NCBI GenBank assembly: GCA_018715025.1
Contig: DVMK01000036.1
Span: forward strand, 1-33,253
Source: Candidatus Caccousia avistercoris
GTDB taxonomy: Bacteria > Bacillota > Clostridia > Oscillospirales > Acutalibacteraceae
Direction of reading: 5' to 3'
DNA: 33,253 nt
Part shown: in pieces, positions 8,423-17,706 of the stretch
Numbering within the stretch: the stretch's first letter is position 1
How the letters are laid out: every line of letters starts with the position of its first letter
Program-made: the position numbers and the translations under genes
Notes under the pieces: generated by a model
Seen by the model: only the letters and a program-made list of their open reading frames with translations
What the model was told of the DNA's origin: nothing
Databases searched by the model: none

Positions 8423-9844
8423 TCAGAACCGGAAGTCCCGGCGCCCGCCGTGGATGTCGCTGATGTGCTCCTCCGCGATGCGGCGCACCTTCTCGTTGGG
8501 AATCTTTTTCAGTTCCTCCCGGATCACCTGCTCCCCAATCTCCCTGGTGGCGGGGGAGGCGTAGTCCTCCAAATACTCCTTCAGCGTCATCAGCGCGTTG
8601 GGCTGGCAGCAGTTTACAATCTGCCCGGATTTCAGCAGGGACATGAACCGGTCGCCGGTGCGGCCCTCCCGGTAGCAGGCGGTGCAGAAGCTGGGAATGT
8701 AGCCCAGCCGCAGCAGCCAGTCCACCACCTGGTCCAGGGTGCGGTTGTCGCTCACGTCAAACTGGCAGGAGTTCTCGTCCTCCGGCTCCGGTTCCTCATA
8801 GCCGCCCACGCTGGTGCGGGAACCGCCGCCAATTTGGGAAACGCCCAGCTGAAGCACCCGCTCCCGGCTCTTTTTCGACTCCCGGGCCGAGATGATCATG
8901 CCGGTGTAGGGCACGGCCAGCCGGATGAGCGCCACAATCTTGGCGAACATATCGTCCGAGATGGAGTTGGCGAAATCCTCCGGGTTGATGTCGTCCGCCG
9001 GGCGGATGCGGGGCACGCTGATGGTGTGGGGCCCCACCCCGTGTACGGCCTCCAGATGCTCCGCATGCATCAGCAGGCCCACAAAGTCGTAGCGGTACAG
9101 GTCAAGGCCGAACAGCACGCCGATGCCCACGTCGTCTATGCCGCCCTCCATGGCCCGGTCCATCGCCTCTGTGTGGTAGGCGTAGTTGTGCTTGGGGCCT
9201 GTGGGGTGCAGCTTTTCGTAATTTTCCTTATGGTACGTTTCCTGGAACAGGATGTAGGTGCCGATCTCCGCTTCCTTCAGCTTCCGGTAATTTTCCACCG
9301 TGGTGGCGGCGATGTTCACATTCACCCGGCGGATGGCCCCGTTCTTGTGCTTAATGCTGTAAATGGTGCGGATGCTTTCCAGTACGTATTCAATGGGGCA
9401 ATTCTGGGGGTCCTCGCCGGTTTCCAGGGCCAGGCGCTTGTGGCCCATGTCCTGCAGGGCGATGACCTCCCGGCGGATCTCCTCCTGGGTGAGCTTCTTC
9501 CTGGTAATGGTCTTGTTCTGGTGGTGGTAGGGGCAGTAGACGCAGCCGTTCACGCAGTAATTGGAAAGATACAGGGGCGCCACCAGCACAATCCGCCTGC
9601 CGTAAAACCGTTCCTTGATTTGGATGGCCAGCTCTTCCACCCGCCGGTTCACATCCTCCAGCTCGCAGTCCAGCAAAACGGCGGCTTCCCGGTGGGTAAG
9701 GCCCTTGCACTGGGCCGCTTTTTCCAGAATCCCCTCAATCAGGGGGCGGTTTGCCTTATTCTGTTCCGCGTAGGCCAGCGTTTCCTGGATTTCCCCGTCG
9801 TTGATGAATTCCTCTGCCTGCAGGGATTTGGGATCGTATTTCAT
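8423..9844 (-). CDS. hydG: [FeFe] hydrogenase H-cluster radical SAM maturase HydG
   Basis: Radical SAM CVNGCVYCPYHHQNK; C-terminal second cluster motif CTAC(x22)C; gene context. Confidence 0.95.
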   Translation of the reverse strand: MKYDPKSLQAEEFINDGEIQETLAYAEQNKANRPLIEGILEKAAQCKGLTHREAAVLLDCELEDVNRRVEELAIQIKERFYGRRIVLVAPLYLSNYCVNGCVYCPYHHQNKTITRKKLTQEEIRREVIALQDMGHKRLALETGEDPQNCPIEYVLESIRTIYSIKHKNGAIRRVNVNIAATTVENYRKLKEAEIGTYILFQETYHKENYEKLHPTGPKHNYAYHTEAMDRAMEGGIDDVGIGVLFGLDLYRYDFVGLLMHAEHLEAVHGVGPHTISVPRIRPADDINPEDFANSISDDMFAKIVALIRLAVPYTGMIISARESKKSRERVLQLGVSQIGGGSRTSVGGYEEPEPEDENSCQFDVSDNRTLDQVVDWLLRLGYIPSFCTACYREGRTGDRFMSLLKSGQIVNCCQPNALMTLKEYLEDYASPATREIGEQVIREELKKIPNEKVRRIAEEHISDIHGGRRDFRF

Positions 9845-9847
9845 AGC

Positions 9848-10969
9848 TCATTCTTCTTTCTGCGCTCTCTGCGCCAGTGAATTTCCTCCCGGGCAAGGCC
9901 CGGCGGGGCGGTAGTCCCCGCGCTCCGCCGGAAGCGTGAAGCCGATGGCCGCCATGCGCCGTTCCAGGGCGGCGCGGCCCTCGGCCGCCTCCTCGTCCAT
10001 ACAGATTTTGTTGTCGTACAGGGTATACTTCCGCCGCACCCCCACCGGCGAAAGGTTGGGCATGACCACATTGGCCCCGCTGAGCACCCCCTGCTCCCGG
10101 CCGTTTTCCAGCAGGGTGCCCAGGGCGGTGGTGGCCGGGATGAGGGCGTCCGGCAGCATGAGCCGCAGCAGGGCCACAAGGAAGAGCGTCTGCTCTGCCG
10201 AGCCCGCGGGCTCCGCCCCCAGAGGCGTGTCCCTGTGGGGTACGAAGGGGCCGATGCCCACCATGGCCGGGGAAAGCTCCCGAATGAAGCAAAGGTCCTG
10301 GGCCAGACAGTCTGCCGTCTGGCCCGGCGAGCCCACCATGAAGCCGGTGCCCACCTGGTAGCCGATCTCTTTCAGGTCCCACAGGCAGCGCTTCCGGTTT
10401 TCCAGGCTCAGCTCCGGCGGGTGCAGGCGGCGGTAATGGGCCGGGTCTGCCGTTTCGTGCCGCAGCAGGTACCGGTCGGCCCCCGCGTCAAACAGCGCCT
10501 GGTACGAGGCCCGGCTCCGTTCCCCCACCGAAAGGGTCACGGCGCAGCCGGGCCAGCGGGCTTTGATTTCCCCCACCAGGGCGCAGAGCCTTTCGTCGGT
10601 GAAGTACGGGTCCTCGCCCCCCTGCAGCACAAAGGTGCGGAACCCCAGCCCGTACCCGGCCTGGCAGCAGGCCAGAATCTCCTCCTGTGTAAGGCGGTAC
10701 CGCTCCGCCCGCCGGTTGCCCCGGCGGATGCCGCAGTACAGGCAGTCGTTTTTACAGTAATTGGTAAATTCGATCAGGCCCCTGGTGTACACCCGGCTTC
10801 CAAACCGGGCCCGGGCGGCCGCCCCGGCCCGCTCCCGGGCGAAGGCCATGTCCTCTGCGGCGGCATGCTCCAGCAAAAACCGCCATTCCCTCCTGGCAAG
10901 GCGGCGGTCCCGCTCCAGCTTTTCCAGCAGGGCGCGGGGGGAGGCGCCGCCCCTTTCCCAGTGCTCCAT
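9848..10969 (-). CDS. hydE: [FeFe] hydrogenase H-cluster radical SAM maturase HydE
   Basis: Radical SAM CKNDCLYCGIRRGN; FVLQGGEDPYFTDERL; GFMVGSPGQT; 3-nt gap to hydG. Confidence 0.95.
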   Translation of the reverse strand: MEHWERGGASPRALLEKLERDRRLARREWRFLLEHAAAEDMAFARERAGAAARARFGSRVYTRGLIEFTNYCKNDCLYCGIRRGNRRAERYRLTQEEILACCQAGYGLGFRTFVLQGGEDPYFTDERLCALVGEIKARWPGCAVTLSVGERSRASYQALFDAGADRYLLRHETADPAHYRRLHPPELSLENRKRCLWDLKEIGYQVGTGFMVGSPGQTADCLAQDLCFIRELSPAMVGIGPFVPHRDTPLGAEPAGSAEQTLFLVALLRLMLPDALIPATTALGTLLENGREQGVLSGANVVMPNLSPVGVRRKYTLYDNKICMDEEAAEGRAALERRMAAIGFTLPAERGDYRPAGPCPGGNSLAQRAQKEE

Positions 10970-11032
10970 TTCCTTTCCTCCGGTGCAAGGCGTCCGCAGC
11001 GCGGCCTTCGTCAGAATCCGCAGCCGTTTTCG

Positions 11033-11052
11033 CCGTAATCTGTCTATTACGG
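11033..11052. promoter_or_regulatory. Putative operator: perfect inverted repeat CCGTAAT-6-ATTACGG in the hydEGF promoter region
   Basis: ccgtaat ctgtct attacgg. Lies immediately downstream of the minus-strand -10. Confidence 0.45.
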
Positions 11053-11058
11053 TACACT

Positions 11059-11087
11059 ATTATACTACAACTTCTCAGAAAACACAA
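11059..11087 (-). promoter_or_regulatory. Putative sigma-A promoter of hydEGF (TTGTGT-17-TATAAT)
   Basis: Minus strand TTGTGTTTTCTGAGAAGTTGTAGTATAAT upstream of hydE. Confidence 0.55.
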
Positions 11088-11176
11088 GAAACTCGACCGG
11101 CGCCGGGCCGGGCGGGTAGACGGAGGGCGAAACTTCTGGTATACTGGGGAAAAACGCCGTGGGGAGGAATGGAAGG

Positions 11177-12061
11177 ATGGAACAGGGGGAACGCTGCCTC
11201 CAGGCGGAGCGGAGCATCCAGAAAAAATACCGGAAAAGTATTTGGAATAAATTTGTGGGCGGACTGAAGGATTACGAGATGATCCAGGAGGGGGACCGGA
11301 TTGCCGTGTGCATCTCCGGCGGCAAGGATTCCATGCTGCTGGCCAAGTGCATGCAGCTGCTGCAGCGGTACAGCCCCACCCGGTTTCAGCTGACATATTT
11401 GGTGATGGACCCGGGCTACAGCCCGGAAAACAGGGCGAGGATTGAGGAGAACGCCGCCCTGCTGGGCCTGCCGGTGACGGTGGAGGAGACGAACCTGTTC
11501 CAGGCCGCCGAGGCGGCGGAAAAATCCCCCTGCTACCTGTGCGCCCGCATGCGGCGGGGCTGCCTGTACCGCCTGGCCCGGGAGCACGGCTGCAACAAGA
11601 TCGCCCTGGGCCACCACCTGGACGACGTGGTGGAAACCGTGCTGCTCAGCATGTTCTACGGTGCCGAAATGAAAACCATGATGCCCAAGCTGCACAGCAG
11701 CCACTTCCCCGGCATGGAGCTCATCCGCCCCCTGTACCTGGTGAAGGAGGCGGACATTGTGGCCTGGGCCAGGTACAACGGGCTGGAGTTCATCCGCTGC
11801 GCCTGCCGCCTGACGGCCGGCACGGCCGAGGGGGTGCTGGACTCGAAGCGGCAGGAGATGAAAGCCCTTCTGGCAGAGCTGCGGAAGCGGAACCCCAGCG
11901 TGGACTGGAACATTTTCCACAGCTTCCACAACGTAAACCTGGGCACCCTGGTGGGCTACACCACCGGCCGGGAGGATTTCCCCTTCCTGGCAGAGTACAG
12001 CCGGCCCGGTTCCCCCTACTGTTCCCTGGGGGAGGAGGCGTCTTTTTCCGGGGAAAATTGA
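11177..12061 (+). CDS. TtcA-like PP-loop ATPase (tRNA 2-thiocytidine biosynthesis family)
   Basis: PP-loop CISGGKDSMLLAKCM; CYLCARMRRG; LGHHLDDVVETVLLSMFYG; downstream RCACRL. ATG at 11177 preceded by GGAGG. Confidence 0.85.
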   Translation: MEQGERCLQAERSIQKKYRKSIWNKFVGGLKDYEMIQEGDRIAVCISGGKDSMLLAKCMQLLQRYSPTRFQLTYLVMDPGYSPENRARIEENAALLGLPVTVEETNLFQAAEAAEKSPCYLCARMRRGCLYRLAREHGCNKIALGHHLDDVVETVLLSMFYGAEMKTMMPKLHSSHFPGMELIRPLYLVKEADIVAWARYNGLEFIRCACRLTAGTAEGVLDSKRQEMKALLAELRKRNPSVDWNIFHSFHNVNLGTLVGYTTGREDFPFLAEYSRPGSPYCSLGEEASFSGEN

Positions 12062-12184
12062 CATTTTTCCCATTGTGGGGTACCCTTATGGTACCGGGGG
12101 AAGGCGCGCCCCGCTGCCCCGCCCCCTTTCCTTGAAAGAATGCCCCAGACAGATCGAACGATATTTGGCGAGGGAGGCCGTTTC

Positions 12185-13357
12185 ATGAGCAGTCAGTTTG
12201 ACGAAATTATCGACCGCAGGCACACGTTCAGTGAAAAGTACGACGATTACGAGAGCTTCGGCAAGCCCCAGGACGCCATGCCCCTCTGGGTGGCGGATAT
12301 GGACTTCCGCTCTCCCCCTTCGGTGCGGGAGGCCCTGCAGCAGCTGGTGCAGCGGGGGGTGTTCGGCTACAGCCGGGTGGATGAAACCTACTTCGCGCCG
12401 ATTCAGGACTGGTACCGCACCCGCTTCGGCTGGGAGCCCCAGTACCAGTGGCTGGTGTGCACCCCCGGGGTGGTGTACGGGTTTTCCGCCGCCCTGCAGG
12501 CCCTGACGGAGGAGGGCGACGGGGTCATGATTCAGGAGCCGGTGTACCCGCCCTTCCGGGGAGCGGTGCAGGCCAACGGCCGCCGGGTGGTGAACAGCCC
12601 CCTGCGGGAGGAAAACGGCCGGTACCAGATGGAGCCCCCGGAGGAGATGGAGCGGCGCATGGTGGAAAACCATGTGAAGGCCTTCCTGCTGTGCAGCCCC
12701 CACAACCCGGTGGGCCGGGTGTGGACCCGGGAAGAGCTGCTCACCATAGGCCGGCTGTGCCAGAAGCACGGGATCTACGTGATCTGCGATGAAATCCACG
12801 GGGATTTTGTGTTCCCGGGCCATAAGCACCATGTGTTTGCCTCCCTGGATCCCCAGTTCGCCTCCTTCACCGTCACCTGCACGGCCCCCAGCAAGACCTT
12901 TAACCTGGCGGGGCTGCAGACCTCGAACCTGTTCGTTCCCAACCCGGAAATCCGGGAAAGGCTTCGCCGTGTGCTGGGCCGCCTGCACTACGAGCAGCCC
13001 AACCTGGCCGGCCTGACGGCCTGCATGGCGGCTTACCAGGGCGGCGCGCCCTGGCTGGAGGAGCTGCTTCTCTACCTGCAGGGGAACGTGGCCTTCACCC
13101 GGGACTTCCTGCGGGAAAACCTGCCTCAACTCCGCTTCCCTGAGCCGGAGGGCACCTACCTGCTGTGGATGGACTTCCGCGCCCTGGGTATGGAGGAAAA
13201 GGAGCTGGACCACTTCCTCACCCACAAGGCCAAGCTGTGGCTGAACATGGGCGGTTCCTTCGGCGAGGCGGGCCGCGGCTTCGCCCGCATGAACATCGGC
13301 TGCCCCCGGTCTGTGCTGGAAAAGGCCCTGCGGCAGCTGAAGGACGCCATTGGGTAA
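12185..13357 (+). CDS. PatB/MalY-family PLP-dependent aminotransferase / C-S lyase
   Basis: MPLWVADMDFRSPPSVREAL, GYSRVDETYFAPIQDWYRTRFGW, CSPHNPVGRVWTREEL, DEIHGDFVFPGHKHHVF, SKTFNLAGLQTSNLFVPN. ATG at 12185 preceded by GGGAGG. Confidence 0.93.
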   Translation: MSSQFDEIIDRRHTFSEKYDDYESFGKPQDAMPLWVADMDFRSPPSVREALQQLVQRGVFGYSRVDETYFAPIQDWYRTRFGWEPQYQWLVCTPGVVYGFSAALQALTEEGDGVMIQEPVYPPFRGAVQANGRRVVNSPLREENGRYQMEPPEEMERRMVENHVKAFLLCSPHNPVGRVWTREELLTIGRLCQKHGIYVICDEIHGDFVFPGHKHHVFASLDPQFASFTVTCTAPSKTFNLAGLQTSNLFVPNPEIRERLRRVLGRLHYEQPNLAGLTACMAAYQGGAPWLEELLLYLQGNVAFTRDFLRENLPQLRFPEPEGTYLLWMDFRALGMEEKELDHFLTHKAKLWLNMGGSFGEAGRGFARMNIGCPRSVLEKALRQLKDAIG

Positions 13358-13377
13358 ACAACGGGATTCTTTCCATA

Positions 13378-13412
13378 AAAAACTCCCCTCCGGCCGGAGG
13401 GGAGTTTTTTCG
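13378..13412. terminator. Bidirectional rho-independent terminator
   Basis: AAAAAACTCCCCTCCGGCCGGAGGGGAGTTTTTT between convergent genes. Confidence 0.92.
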
Positions 13413-13433
13413 CTCTTTTCTATCAGGAAAGGG

Positions 13434-15776
13434 TCAGCGCACCGGACAGACGCCGTTGGCGCATTCGCTGTCGCCGATGTCCAGAAGGGATTCCTCGTGC
13501 TCGAATTTGGAGATGAGGGAGGGGTTGAAGGGCTTCATGGCCGCCTTGCGCTTCTCGTACTCCTCCCGGGAAATGGCCTCGTAGGGGAGCAGCTCGTAGA
13601 AGCTGTCGTCATAGCTGAGGAACGAGAGGGCCACCACATCGTCCCAGTTGTTCCAGACCCATTCCTCCACCTGCTCCCACTCGTTGTCGCGCACATGGAC
13701 GGTGATGGAGCAGTTGTGGTCCACATAATGCGTCATGAACAGCTTGTAATTTTCCAGCTGCTCCACGGCGGAAACGTCCGCCTTCACCCGGCCCTCGGGG
13801 GCCTTCACGGGGAATTCCACCACCTTGGTGCGGCAGGTTTCCGGGTCCTGGCCCACCTCGGGGAACACCGGGTAGCCAAGCTCCTCGCACACCTTGCACA
13901 GAGGGTCGGTGGCGGTGATGCGCACCCGGCGCACATAGTAGGGGGCGTGGGAGTAATGCACGCCGCTGGACACGGTGGGCAGCAGCGAAAGGGTGCCCTC
14001 CGGCTTTACCGTGGTCACCAGCAGGGGTTCCCTCTGGCCCAGCTGGCCGGCAATCTTTTTCGCGGCCTCGTGGGCGGTTTCCCGCAGCTTTTCCAGCAGG
14101 CGGGCCTGATCCTCCCGGGTGAGGCCCGCAGCGTTCACCATGTCCTGCCAGCCGGTGAGGGAGCAGCCCAGCAGGCGGTCCCGCTGCTGCACCCGGTTCC
14201 ACTCGTGCATTTCCAGCTCACGGCAGGTCATGCGGTAGCCGGCCCGGGCAGAAAGCCGCTGGGCTTCCAGCAGGGCCTCTTCGTCCAGCACGCCGCCGCG
14301 GACAAAGGCCATCACGTTCAGGGTGGTCAGGTTGCACATGCCGTGGCTGTCCAGCAGGATTTCCCCGCAGGGGTTGCAGCCGCGGAAGTTGGGGCGGCGC
14401 TTCAGGCCCGCCTCCTCGTTGACCCAGCCCGGCTCGCCGGAGTACCGCATCTGCTGCAGATGCCAGTGAAGCTGCTCCCGGGTGGGCTTGTGCCGGTAGA
14501 AGATGGAGTTGTTGCTCATTTGCCGGTGAGCGATGGATTTGTCAATCTCCCAGCGGCCGTTTACCTGGCGGTACAGGCTGCCCTTGGCCTTGATGCACTC
14601 CTCGTCGTCCTGGTCGATGAGCCCGATCTCCGAGGTGCGGCGCACCCCGCCGGACACCACGTTTTCCCCGATGATGTTGGCAATATCCAGAAGATCGATG
14701 GGGGCCAGCTGCACCATGCGGGATTCGCCGCGGGCCCCGGCCTTGCTGATGACCTTGTGGATCTTGTCCAGCATGGCCATCATGGACTCGTAGCCGCTGG
14801 CGGTGCCGCCGAACACCTTCAGCCGCTCCCCTCTGGGGCGGATGCTGTCATATTCCACAATCACCGTGTCGATTTTGCTGTATTCGCTGTTGGTGAGAAT
14901 TTGGAAATAATGCTCCAGCGCCTGGGCCCAGCCCTCTTTGGAGTCGCCGATGGCGATGGTGACGGTGTTGGCGGTGAAATCCAGGTTGGTGTACTCCAGC
15001 CGGTCCTTCACCGGGCGGGGGGAGTAGGCCTTGTGGAGGATCTTCATGTCCGTGCGGATTTTCGGCAGCTTTTCCGCATCCTCCTTCAGCACGCGCACCC
15101 CCACGCCGCTGCCCACCATGAGCAGGTAAAACAGGTCGTGGTAGGCGTGGAAGCTGTCAATAACCTCAAAGGCGCAATTGTAGTTGGCCATGGGGTACGC
15201 GTCCGCCACCGGGGTGTTGCCCACCCACAGGGTGCGGCCCGACAGAAACTGGCGCAGGTGGTAGACGTTGTCGTACAGCTGCTCCGCCTCCTCCCGCGAG
15301 GTGGGCGCCAGCGAGCAGTTGTACTCTACCGCCCGGCGCACCGTCTCCCACCAGAATTCCCGCCGGCCGTACTTGGGCAGGTAGCGGGAATAGGTGCGGG
15401 AATACACAAAGGAGCCCAGCTGCTCCATGGGGTTGGGGGCATGCTTGTACTTGCTGAGGAACTCACGGGAAAGCAGCCCCTCCCGCCAATCCTCCCTGCC
15501 CCGCTCCTTCTCCTTCTCAATGCGGTACAGGATGTAGGCCTTGGCGGTGCGGAAGCGCTGCTGCTCAAACAGGCACTCCTCCACAGTGTCCTGAATGGTT
15601 TCAATGCCCACCGTTTCCTGCTGGGCGGCCTGCAGCTTTTGGACGATGGCCTCTGTGGTGCGGGCTACGGCCTCGTCGTCGTGCTCCCCCGCGGCAGCGG
15701 CGGCAAGGCTGATGGCCCTGCTGATGAATTCCTTCTCAAAGGGAACCACCGCGCCGTTCCTCTTGCGTACATACAT
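13434..15776 (-). CDS. nrdJ: Adenosylcobalamin-dependent (class II) ribonucleoside-triphosphate reductase with N-terminal ATP-cone
   Basis: N-terminal ATP-cone-like (VRKRNGAVVPFEKEFISRAI...); SFVYSRTYSRYLPKYGRREFWWETVRRAVEYN; NCAFEVIDSFHAYHDLFYLLMVGSGVGV; FRGCNPCGEI; C-terminal CANGVC redox pair. Confidence 0.93.
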   Translation of the reverse strand: MYVRKRNGAVVPFEKEFISRAISLAAAAAGEHDDEAVARTTEAIVQKLQAAQQETVGIETIQDTVEECLFEQQRFRTAKAYILYRIEKEKERGREDWREGLLSREFLSKYKHAPNPMEQLGSFVYSRTYSRYLPKYGRREFWWETVRRAVEYNCSLAPTSREEAEQLYDNVYHLRQFLSGRTLWVGNTPVADAYPMANYNCAFEVIDSFHAYHDLFYLLMVGSGVGVRVLKEDAEKLPKIRTDMKILHKAYSPRPVKDRLEYTNLDFTANTVTIAIGDSKEGWAQALEHYFQILTNSEYSKIDTVIVEYDSIRPRGERLKVFGGTASGYESMMAMLDKIHKVISKAGARGESRMVQLAPIDLLDIANIIGENVVSGGVRRTSEIGLIDQDDEECIKAKGSLYRQVNGRWEIDKSIAHRQMSNNSIFYRHKPTREQLHWHLQQMRYSGEPGWVNEEAGLKRRPNFRGCNPCGEILLDSHGMCNLTTLNVMAFVRGGVLDEEALLEAQRLSARAGYRMTCRELEMHEWNRVQQRDRLLGCSLTGWQDMVNAAGLTREDQARLLEKLRETAHEAAKKIAGQLGQREPLLVTTVKPEGTLSLLPTVSSGVHYSHAPYYVRRVRITATDPLCKVCEELGYPVFPEVGQDPETCRTKVVEFPVKAPEGRVKADVSAVEQLENYKLFMTHYVDHNCSITVHVRDNEWEQVEEWVWNNWDDVVALSFLSYDDSFYELLPYEAISREEYEKRKAAMKPFNPSLISKFEHEESLLDIGDSECANGVCPVR

Positions 15777-15796
15777 TGTATTTTCCCCCTTCAGTT

Positions 15797-15843
15797 ATAC
15801 CAAATGTAGTATGGTCAAAAAATCGGAATCAAACATCTTGTAT
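15797..15843. promoter_or_regulatory. Putative tandem NrdR boxes upstream of nrdJ
   Basis: Boxes ATACTACATTTGGTAT (minus strand, 15797-15812) and ATCAAACATCTTGTAT (plus strand, 15828-15843), start-to-start 31 bp. The second overlaps the -10 edge. Consensus recalled from knowledge of NrdR sites. Confidence 0.55.
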
Positions 15844-15869
15844 TATACCACGAAGGGGAGAAAAAGCAA
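15842..15869 (-). promoter_or_regulatory. Putative nrdJ promoter (TTGCTT-16-TATAAT, extended -10 TGGTATAAT)
   Basis: Minus strand TTGCTTTTTCTCCCCTTCGTGGTATAAT. Confidence 0.6.
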
Positions 15870-15900
15870 GAGCAATTTCCGCGGGCCGCGCGGCAGGCGT

Positions 15901-17706
15901 TCAGCTCAGCTCGAACATGCCGTTGTACAGCTGGTAGTACATCCCCTTCTGGGCCAGCAGCTCCTCGTGGCTGCCCCGCTCCACAATCCGGCCCTGGTCC
16001 AGCACCAGGATGGCGTCGGCGTTGCGCACCGTGCTGAGCCGGTGGGCGATGACGAACACCGTGCGGCCCTCCATCAGCTGGTCCATGCCCTTTTCAATGA
16101 GGGCCTCGGTGCGGGTGTCGATGGAGGAGGTGGCCTCGTCCAGAATGAGCACGGGCGGGTCTGCCACGGCGGCCCGGGCGATGGCCAGAAGCTGGCGCTG
16201 CCCCTGGGAAAGGTTCGCCCCGTCGGAGGTTACCATGGTGTCGTAGCCCTGGGGCAGGCGGCGGATGAAGGAATCCGCGCTGGCAATGCGGGCGGCCCGC
16301 TCCACCTCCTCCTGGGTGGCGTCCAGCTTGCCGAAGCGGATGTTGTCCGCCACGGTGCCGGTGAACAGGTGGGTGTCCTGCAGCACGATGCCCAGGGAGC
16401 GGCGCAGGCTGGCCTTGCGGATGTCCCGCACGTCGAAGCCGTCGTAGGTGACGCGGCCCTTCTGCACGTCGTAGAACCGGTTGATCAAATTGGTGATGGT
16501 GGTTTTCCCCGCGCCGGTGCTGCCCACAAAGGCGATTTTCTGGCCCGGCTTGGCGTACAGGCTGATCCCCTTCAAAATGGGCCGCCCCACCTCGTAGCCG
16601 AAGTCTACCTGTTCAAAGCGCACGTCCCCCCGCAGGGGCGTCCGCGCGCCGTCCTCCCGCTGCCAGAACCAGCGCCCGCCCTGGGCGGCCAGCTCTACGC
16701 GGCCCTCGTCCGTTTCCGGCTCCTGGTCCATTACCTGGAACACCCGCTCGGCCCCGGCCAGGGCGGCCAGCAGAAAGTTGCTCTGCTGGGTGAACTGGTT
16801 GATGGGCGCGGCCGCCTGCCGCACAAACACCAGGTAGCTGGCCAGGCTGCCCAGGTCGGTGGTGCCGTTCATGGCCATAATGCCGCCCAGCACCGCCACA
16901 ATGGCGTAGTTGACGTAGGAGATGCTCACCACGGCGGGCACCATGGTGGCGGCGTAAGACTGGGCCCCGGTGCCGGCCCGGCGCAGGGCTTCGTTTTTCT
17001 GCCGGAAGCCCTTCAGGTTTTCATCCTCGTGGCTGAACACCTTCACCACCTTCTGGCCGTTCACCATCTCTTCAATGTACCCGTCCAGGTCGCCCAGGCT
17101 GGCCTGCTGGCGGGTGTAGTACGCCTTGCTGCGCCTGCCGCTGAACCGCACGTACCAGAACATGACCCCGTAGCACACAGCCACTACCAGGGAAAGCCGC
17201 CAGTTGAGAAGGAACAGGATCACCAAAGTGCCCGCCATCTGGATAAAGCTCTGAATGGCCATGGCGAAGCTGTTGTTCAGCGCGTCAGAGATGGTGTCCA
17301 CGTCGTTGGTAAAGTAGCTCATCACATCCCCATGGCGCCTGGTGTCAAAAAAGCGCAGGGGGAGCTTCTGCAGGTGGGCGAACAAATCCCGCCGGATGTC
17401 GAACAGCACCTTCTGGGCGGCCCGCACCATAACCTGGGTGTAGCCGTAGGCGCAGGCCGCCCCCACAGCGTAAATGGCGGCGGTCGCCGCTACGCCGGCA
17501 GCCAGGGCGGCGGTTCCGCCCTCCTGCAGGCTGTTTACCACCGGGCGGATCATATATGTGCCCAGCAGGTTGGCCAGAGCGCTGACGGTCACCAGAAGGG
17601 CCACCGCCAGCAGCAGGAATTTGTGCCGCCCCATGTAGGAAAGGAGGGTGCGCACGGTGTACCCCAGATCCTTAGGCTTTTTCGCACTGAGCTGCCGCGC
17701 CGCCAT
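15901..17706 (-). CDS. ABC exporter subunit (TMD-NBD fusion), consensus ATPase site
   Basis: GSTGAGKTT, LSQGQRQLLAIARA, VLILDEATSSID, FVIAHRLSTVRNAD. ATG at 17706, overlapping the upstream subunit's stop region. Confidence 0.92.
   Translation of the reverse strand: MAARQLSAKKPKDLGYTVRTLLSYMGRHKFLLLAVALLVTVSALANLLGTYMIRPVVNSLQEGGTAALAAGVAATAAIYAVGAACAYGYTQVMVRAAQKVLFDIRRDLFAHLQKLPLRFFDTRRHGDVMSYFTNDVDTISDALNNSFAMAIQSFIQMAGTLVILFLLNWRLSLVVAVCYGVMFWYVRFSGRRSKAYYTRQQASLGDLDGYIEEMVNGQKVVKVFSHEDENLKGFRQKNEALRRAGTGAQSYAATMVPAVVSISYVNYAIVAVLGGIMAMNGTTDLGSLASYLVFVRQAAAPINQFTQQSNFLLAALAGAERVFQVMDQEPETDEGRVELAAQGGRWFWQREDGARTPLRGDVRFEQVDFGYEVGRPILKGISLYAKPGQKIAFVGSTGAGKTTITNLINRFYDVQKGRVTYDGFDVRDIRKASLRRSLGIVLQDTHLFTGTVADNIRFGKLDATQEEVERAARIASADSFIRRLPQGYDTMVTSDGANLSQGQRQLLAIARAAVADPPVLILDEATSSIDTRTEALIEKGMDQLMEGRTVFVIAHRLSTVRNADAILVLDQGRIVERGSHEELLAQKGMYYQLYNGMFELS

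Noticed and set aside
12058-12086. Promoter TTGACA-17-TACCCT ahead of the PatB/MalY gene
   Set aside because: The -35 is perfect but overlaps the TtcA-like stop, and the -10 is poor; not strong enough to list as a feature.
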